Of a stretch of DNA of 44,997 nucleotides, positions 41,019-44,997 are shown piece by piece. Below the pieces are notes generated by a model. The model was not told where the DNA came from. It saw only the letters and a list, made by a program, of their open reading frames with translations, and ran no database searches. The first letter of the stretch is position 1. The number at the start of each line of letters is the position of its first letter. Both the position numbers and the translations under genes were made by a program. Source of the DNA: Haplosporangium gracile. Taxonomy: Eukaryota > Mortierellomycota > Mortierellomycetes > Mortierellales > Mortierellaceae. The stretch is taken from positions 1 to 44,997 of the forward strand of contig JAAAUF010000252.1 of assembly GCA_015499985.1 (NCBI GenBank), given 5' to 3'.

Positions 41019-42740
41019 ATGTCCAGCCTCCTGTTCCAGAGTGGAAAGGCCGCGTCGTCATCCTCTTCGTCTTCCTCTTCTGCAGCAAATCCGTTCCAGG
41101 CTCTTGCTCACTTTTATGAACAAGAACTCTCAGACCTCCAAATTGACTGGCGTCTACAACAACAACAGCAGCAACAGCAGCAATACTCAGCTTTAGAAAA
41201 GCAAAAGTCAACCAGCCACCTTTTCCCTTCTTCTTATACCCGCAAAGACATCGCACCTTTCTCTGCATCACCCCGCCATCATCACCACCAGGACGATTAC
41301 AAGATCTTTTCACAATCAGCCAGCACTCAATGGAGCCCATATTCTCGATCCCACCTACACATCACCTCACCTTCAGCAGGAGGCGAAGGTCATGCCGATA
41401 TTTCAGAGTACCTTAAGCAGCGAGAGGACTATTACACACGAGAAGCCCGTCTAAGGAGTCAGGACAGACACGATGGACTCGGCCCAATCGTCGACTTTTC
41501 CGAACCGCACTTTCACGGCCACTTGGACCATTACCATCACTACTCCCATGTCATCTCCTCTCCGCTTGAAGACCAGCTCCTCGACTCTGCGCTTGGCCAG
41601 AGCCGACATAACCACCACAGAGGGCCACGAGGCAAGTCTCAACTGGAACAAGTCTGGATGGATCTTGGGCCGGGTTCTGTGCCCGTCCACAACTCCACCG
41701 ATGCCCACTGGTCCAGAAATATAGACTCTGCCTTGAACAAATTGTCTGAACGAACGACTGGGTCGACTTTATCACCCGGTGCACATCCAGTAGCGTCTCC
41801 TGCCTCCTCAGGCGTATCCAACTTTCGGCAAGCGGCAGCATCCCTTCACTCTCCATGGCCGATGGCCGCCTGGGCGATTGAAGCCGAGGCTGCACTCATG
41901 GAAGTCGAGACGATTCATTACCAGCACACAGCTGGCTACGACGCAAGAGTGCATTCGTCAACTTACATATACCACCAGCAGGAGATACAAACAACCACCG
42001 CAGGACCACAGAACGCTACCTGGGCTCAAGAGTTCTCTCACGCCGAGTCCGTTACAAAGGCAGCAATAAGCAACAGCAGTGACATCAGGAAGGAAGCAGA
42101 GTCAGTCAATCAGGACATGAATGGCATGCGCAGAGAATCAGCGGTCAAGACTTGCGGGTATATGTTGGAGTCCAAGAACCACCGGGATGCCTCTGATCCG
42201 ACGTTTCTGAACCCTGATGTACTCAACTTTAAGGCGAGCAACAGTCAATCCCGACCAAGCAACTATCGTTCCGCCGTATCGACTCCACCGCCAGGTCTAT
42301 TGGCTTTGAAACAAACATCGGCCCCCTATCCATCCATCGACAATGGTTCCATCCACCCGCACCCTATTTCGGTGCTGCACATGGAGGACATTGGCGCCAC
42401 AGTCAAGGAACAACCTGGCCAAGTATTCAATGACGATCTCTTTGAAGGCGATATGCTTCAAGCTTGGATGGAAACGCTGGCGCAGGAGAAGCAGGAAACG
42501 GATCAACGGGTTCAGGAAGCAGTGCAAGTTGTGGAGGAGGAAGCCACTGTAAAAAAGTCAGTCGAGGAAGCCAAGGATCAGCTTGTCCTGGAGGTGGCCC
42601 TGAGACGTCTGAATGTCTTGATGCATCAATTGGGACGCACACAAACGTCTCTGAGTTCCCTCTTTGACAGCGCAGACGCAAAGCCAAAGTCCAAACTATC
42701 ATCAACATTGCCTGCTCGAGATCACAACCATACACCATGA
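41019..42740 (+). CDS. Unidentified 573-residue protein with polyQ and a WxxxF motif; possibly a Pex20/Pex5-like peroxin
   Basis: Single exon from ATG 41019 to the stop at 42738–42740, after a long pyrimidine-rich leader. I do not recognise it with confidence. The N-terminus has a Ser run, then NPFQALAHFYEQELSDLQID, loosely like the start of fungal Pex20 (NPLQ..., LQ.D), then a Gln run. The middle is disordered and His/Ser-rich, with isolated Trp-centred spots: VWMDLG, AWAIEAEA, and WAQEF near residue 333, which fits the WxxxF/Y pattern that binds Pex14. The C-terminus (about 480–545) is an acidic helix/coiled coil (LFEGDMLQAWMETLAQEKQE and an E/V/K-rich part). There are no TPR repeats, so it is not full Pex5, and no N-terminal Cys as in Pex20. 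Gene existence is well supported; the peroxin idea is tentative. Confidence 0.75.
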   Translation: MSSLLFQSGKAASSSSSSSSSAANPFQALAHFYEQELSDLQIDWRLQQQQQQQQQYSALEKQKSTSHLFPSSYTRKDIAPFSASPRHHHHQDDYKIFSQSASTQWSPYSRSHLHITSPSAGGEGHADISEYLKQREDYYTREARLRSQDRHDGLGPIVDFSEPHFHGHLDHYHHYSHVISSPLEDQLLDSALGQSRHNHHRGPRGKSQLEQVWMDLGPGSVPVHNSTDAHWSRNIDSALNKLSERTTGSTLSPGAHPVASPASSGVSNFRQAAASLHSPWPMAAWAIEAEAALMEVETIHYQHTAGYDARVHSSTYIYHQQEIQTTTAGPQNATWAQEFSHAESVTKAAISNSSDIRKEAESVNQDMNGMRRESAVKTCGYMLESKNHRDASDPTFLNPDVLNFKASNSQSRPSNYRSAVSTPPPGLLALKQTSAPYPSIDNGSIHPHPISVLHMEDIGATVKEQPGQVFNDDLFEGDMLQAWMETLAQEKQETDQRVQEAVQVVEEEATVKKSVEEAKDQLVLEVALRRLNVLMHQLGRTQTSLSSLFDSADAKPKSKLSSTLPARDHNHTP

Positions 42741-44236
42741 CCTTGCTGTGAAATAACTTGCTTCAAGGTCAATGCTCATGACAACAATAACAGCATCTTT
42801 TTTTTAACTGTTCTCTTGCCTCTCCTCCCTTTCGCGGTTCCTTCCCTTTCCCCTTTTCCTCTCAGCACCCCTCTATTTTTTTTCATTTACTGTGCAGGAG
42901 TGCATCTGCGAGCCCAATAAAAATCAGAGCTTTTCCATCAATCCTTCTCGTCTGGTTCCTACACATCTTCTTTTTCTCCTTTTCATTCCATTCTTGGAAT
43001 CATTGTTTCTTTGCACTTTTGCCTACTGTGGATTGCTGGACCGTCCATTTCTCCATCCCCTCATTATAATTGTGGCTCTAAAGAGACATTCGCAAACCCA
43101 CTCGGGAACCTCCAGAGCCGGAACCAGCGCGTACAAGTCTTGTACAACAGCAACCTTCCCCGAGAACTAGGGCCCGACCGCATATAAATTCAGCAACGAC
43201 GATGTTGCAACTTCGACGACGACGAAGAACTGACTCAGTATGTGCTCGAAACCGACAGATAGAGAGATCAATAGATAGCATGGCGAAACTTCCAACCACT
43301 TGGGCGTCCGAGGGACATTGACAGCACAGGCCTTGAAGAATTCTTCCCGTCTCTCGTTGTCGTATTTTAATTATTTTTTTATGAGCGCCAAATCCCCACA
43401 GTTGTGCCGGCGTTCCAAACCCGACTAATCCAATCACTAAATAAAAAGGGTAGGAGTTGTCAGCGACTGGCCCTAGAAGTCTGGATGCCTCTAGTTGTAC
43501 AAACTGGGTCGCATAAATGTCTTGGAGTAGCCAACACCGAGTCAGCCCCCCGCATCCCCTACGCAACCTGTCAGGTTTGATGGGGCCTTTTCTAGTAGAG
43601 ATCTTGGGCCAATGATTTACGCAACAGTTTCCTTTCCTTTCCATCAGGTGCAGCACAACCCTCTCGTCCGCCTCACCCAGACCTTCTTTTGACAAACCGA
43701 CTCGTCGCCTTGGTGAGCCAAATCCTGTCGGTTTCCCTCCTGCTCACTCCTGCTTTCTTCTCTCGTGCTGTGATCACTTGGGTTTTCTTCCACTTGATCG
43801 TTGCCTTGCGACGTACATACCATATCTTCATCCGACCAAACTCTTCGATTGCGCTTGTAAACTGTCGGACCAGCAGTGCTGCGATACTTGACGTTGCTTT
43901 GAACAGCTTGGTTCACTCCTTGGTTAGGAATGGAGGTCAGGCCGCGGTAGATATCCCTGTGGTCATGTCCTTGGTGTCTCATGCTGCCCTTCGTTATCGT
44001 TGTCAATCGGTCACTTTTTACTCTGCTGCCGTTCCTCCAGCAACCATTGCCAGTCGTCATGCTGTGTGTTGGCTATCTTCTCGATTGCCATGGCCTCCCT
44101 CAAAGACTACCACAGCTTGTCATAGGTGCAGCAAGGGATAGAACGAGGCTTAAGGATGGCGAACTTTGTCTTTGCCCTTTTCGTAGGGCTTCTATTCGAA
44201 TAAATTCAAATGGATTCAAATAGAAATCTGTCGCGT
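42741..44236. other. Region without a supportable gene
   Basis: After the 3' flank of the preceding gene (T/C-rich, 42790–42890) this 1.5-kb stretch has overlapping open frames on both strands between 43080 and 44140. Some look like decayed coding sequence on the minus strand (for example WKKTQVITAREKK and SRRETDRIWLTKATSRF around 43700–43820), but none matches a family I know and the frames are interrupted. It may be an old element relic. Confidence 0.35.
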
Positions 44237-44240
44237 CCTA

Positions 44241-44343
44241 CACTAGGGTCAGATCTAATCGGTCGACTCTTGGCACGATCGGTCGACTCTTGGAATGATC
44301 AGTCGACTCTTGGCATGACCGATTGACCCTAGTACGATCGGTG
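44241..44343. repeat. 20-bp direct repeats with an inverted copy, starting CACTA: candidate transposon end
   Basis: The segment starts CACTAGGGTCAGATCT. The 20-bp unit ATCGGTCGACTCTTGGCACG follows at 44258–44277, with copies at 44278–44297 and 44298–44317, a diverged one at 44318–44336 and a partial one at 44337–44343. GACCGATTGACCCTAG (44317–44332) is the reverse complement of CTAGGGTCA…ATCGGTC at 44243–44264, apart from a 6-base insertion. Direct plus inverted subterminal repeats beside a CACTA end are typical of CACTA (En/Spm) DNA transposons. The other end is not in the window. Confidence 0.5.
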
Positions 44344-44598
44344 AGCACCGACTTCGCCCAAGAAAATTAATTAATCCTAATTTTAGTCTAACCAGAAGTT
44401 GAAAAGTCCGTTTTTTTGGCAGATTTTCAGTGTTTATATCAAGTTAAGCCACTCAATTATAAAGTCACAATCTGGCCTATCATGAAATTGTGCGATGAAC
44501 CAGATTTCTGTTTGATGTTGGGAGATATAAGCCACACTGCGTTCTGAATAGAAACAAGGTAAGAAAAGTCGGCTCTTGTTCCTTATACCTTGTGCCCA

Positions 44599-44997
44599 AT
44601 GTCACGCCGCATGATTCAAGACGAGGAAGAAGAGGATGATCGTTTGGAGGAGCTTGACGAGGAGACCGACGAGGAGGACTTCCAGCTTCAGCAGGTCTTA
44701 CACATTTCGCGGCAAGAAGCCTTCATTCCTCAAGTAGCTTGTCTTGTACATGGAGGCAATTGTAACTGTATAGTTGCTGGGCCATCGTCTGCTCCTGCAT
44801 CCTCGTCGTCGACTCCTGCTTTGTCTCAGCCTAGCCAAGTAACCAGGATCTACGCGAACGATGACACGGACGAGATTCTTATCGGCGCCTTAGAGGTCCA
44901 CGATCCTCTATCGGTTTCTGAGGCCGAGGTTAAGCGAATGCGCTGGCAGCTTGTTGCAACAAAATGTCAGGTAGATAGCGAGAGGCGATTTCGGATC
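44599..44997 (+). CDS. Partial open frame running off the window, unknown acidic protein
   Basis: From ATG 44599 the frame is open for 133 codons to the last base of the window. It begins MSRRMIQDEEEEDDRLEELD, strongly acidic, followed by a short cysteine group (ACLVHGGNCNC), a Ser/Pro/Ala linker and a probable helix (VSEAEVKRMRWQLVATKCQV). I do not recognise it. It starts about 255 bp after the CACTA-type repeat array, so it could be the first ORF of a mobile element, or an ordinary gene. Introns cannot be judged without the rest. Confidence 0.5.
   Translation, partial: MSRRMIQDEEEEDDRLEELDEETDEEDFQLQQVLHISRQEAFIPQVACLVHGGNCNCIVAGPSSAPASSSSTPALSQPSQVTRIYANDDTDEILIGALEVHDPLSVSEAEVKRMRWQLVATKCQVDSERRFRI

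Noticed and set aside
43078..43695. 205-codon minus-strand frame as a gene
   Set aside because: It starts at a non-ATG codon, overlaps frames on the other strand and has no recognised domain; at most part of a relic.
44258..44343. CRISPR array
   Set aside because: The 20-bp units are adjacent with no spacers and the genome is eukaryotic.
1..44997. tRNA and rRNA genes
   Set aside because: A visual search for B-box-like GGTTCRANNC with paired arms and for conserved rRNA segments found no convincing case; a covariance scan would settle it.

Overview
The window looks like nuclear DNA of an early-diverging filamentous fungus. Mortierellaceae (Mucoromycota) is the best guess, but it is an inference. 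Supporting signs are: genes broken by short GT–AG introns (mostly about 75–570 bp); pyrimidine-rich leaders before several start codons; a division-1 chitin synthase; a fungal-type NDUFS6; and a decayed Fanzor/TnpB-type nuclease resembling a repeated family I associate with Mortierella genomes. All exon joins below were made by hand by matching reading frame, splice sites and family sequence. No alignment or RNA evidence was available.

Left part (1–16.9 kb). The window opens inside a broken Fanzor-like nuclease (1–1162, +). Next come the complex I subunit NDUFS6 (1451–2573, +), a 1953-residue GRIP-domain golgin (3737–10246, +), a Bsd2/NDFIP membrane adaptor with a PPSY motif (13036–10493, −) and ribosomal protein eS25 (about 13497–14963, +). 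The adaptor and eS25 appear to be head to head. A 1.1-kb relic of an unidentified coding sequence (15217–16309, +) follows, then the intermembrane-space oxidoreductase Mia40 (16455–16874, +).

Middle part (17–30 kb). GDP-mannose 4,6-dehydratase (18884–17206, −) is followed by a chitin synthase pseudogene with at least four frameshifts and one nonsense codon (about 22926–20251, −). A FAM72-family protein with a polyglutamine N-terminal half (25311–24124, −) comes next. A gene-poor gap of about 4.2 kb leads to a small cysteine-containing protein with a hydrophobic C-terminus (29547–29936, +).

Right part (30–45 kb). Four minus-strand genes follow: an EAF-type Pol II elongation factor (32704–30461), an Edc1/PNRC-type decapping activator (35579–34143), a HAD phosphatase like yeast YNL010W (38070–37011) and a mitochondrial-type phospholipid scramblase (40240–38361). 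On the plus strand is a 573-residue protein with polyQ and a WxxxF motif, possibly Pex20/Pex5-like (41019–42740). The window ends with a 20-bp repeat array with an inverted copy, beginning CACTA (44241–44343), and an open frame that runs off the edge (44599 onward). This is a candidate mobile-element end.

The genes are ordinary single-copy eukaryotic genes on both strands, with no operon-like or cluster logic. NDUFS6, Mia40 and probably the scramblase are mitochondrial; the golgin and Bsd2 belong to Golgi/endosome traffic; eS25, EAF and the Edc1-like protein act in gene expression. GDP-mannose dehydratase and the dead chitin synthase concern sugar and wall metabolism. The most unusual items are the decayed Fanzor, the unidentified relic, the chitin synthase pseudogene and the repeat array with its edge ORF. 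I do not see a demonstrably new system.
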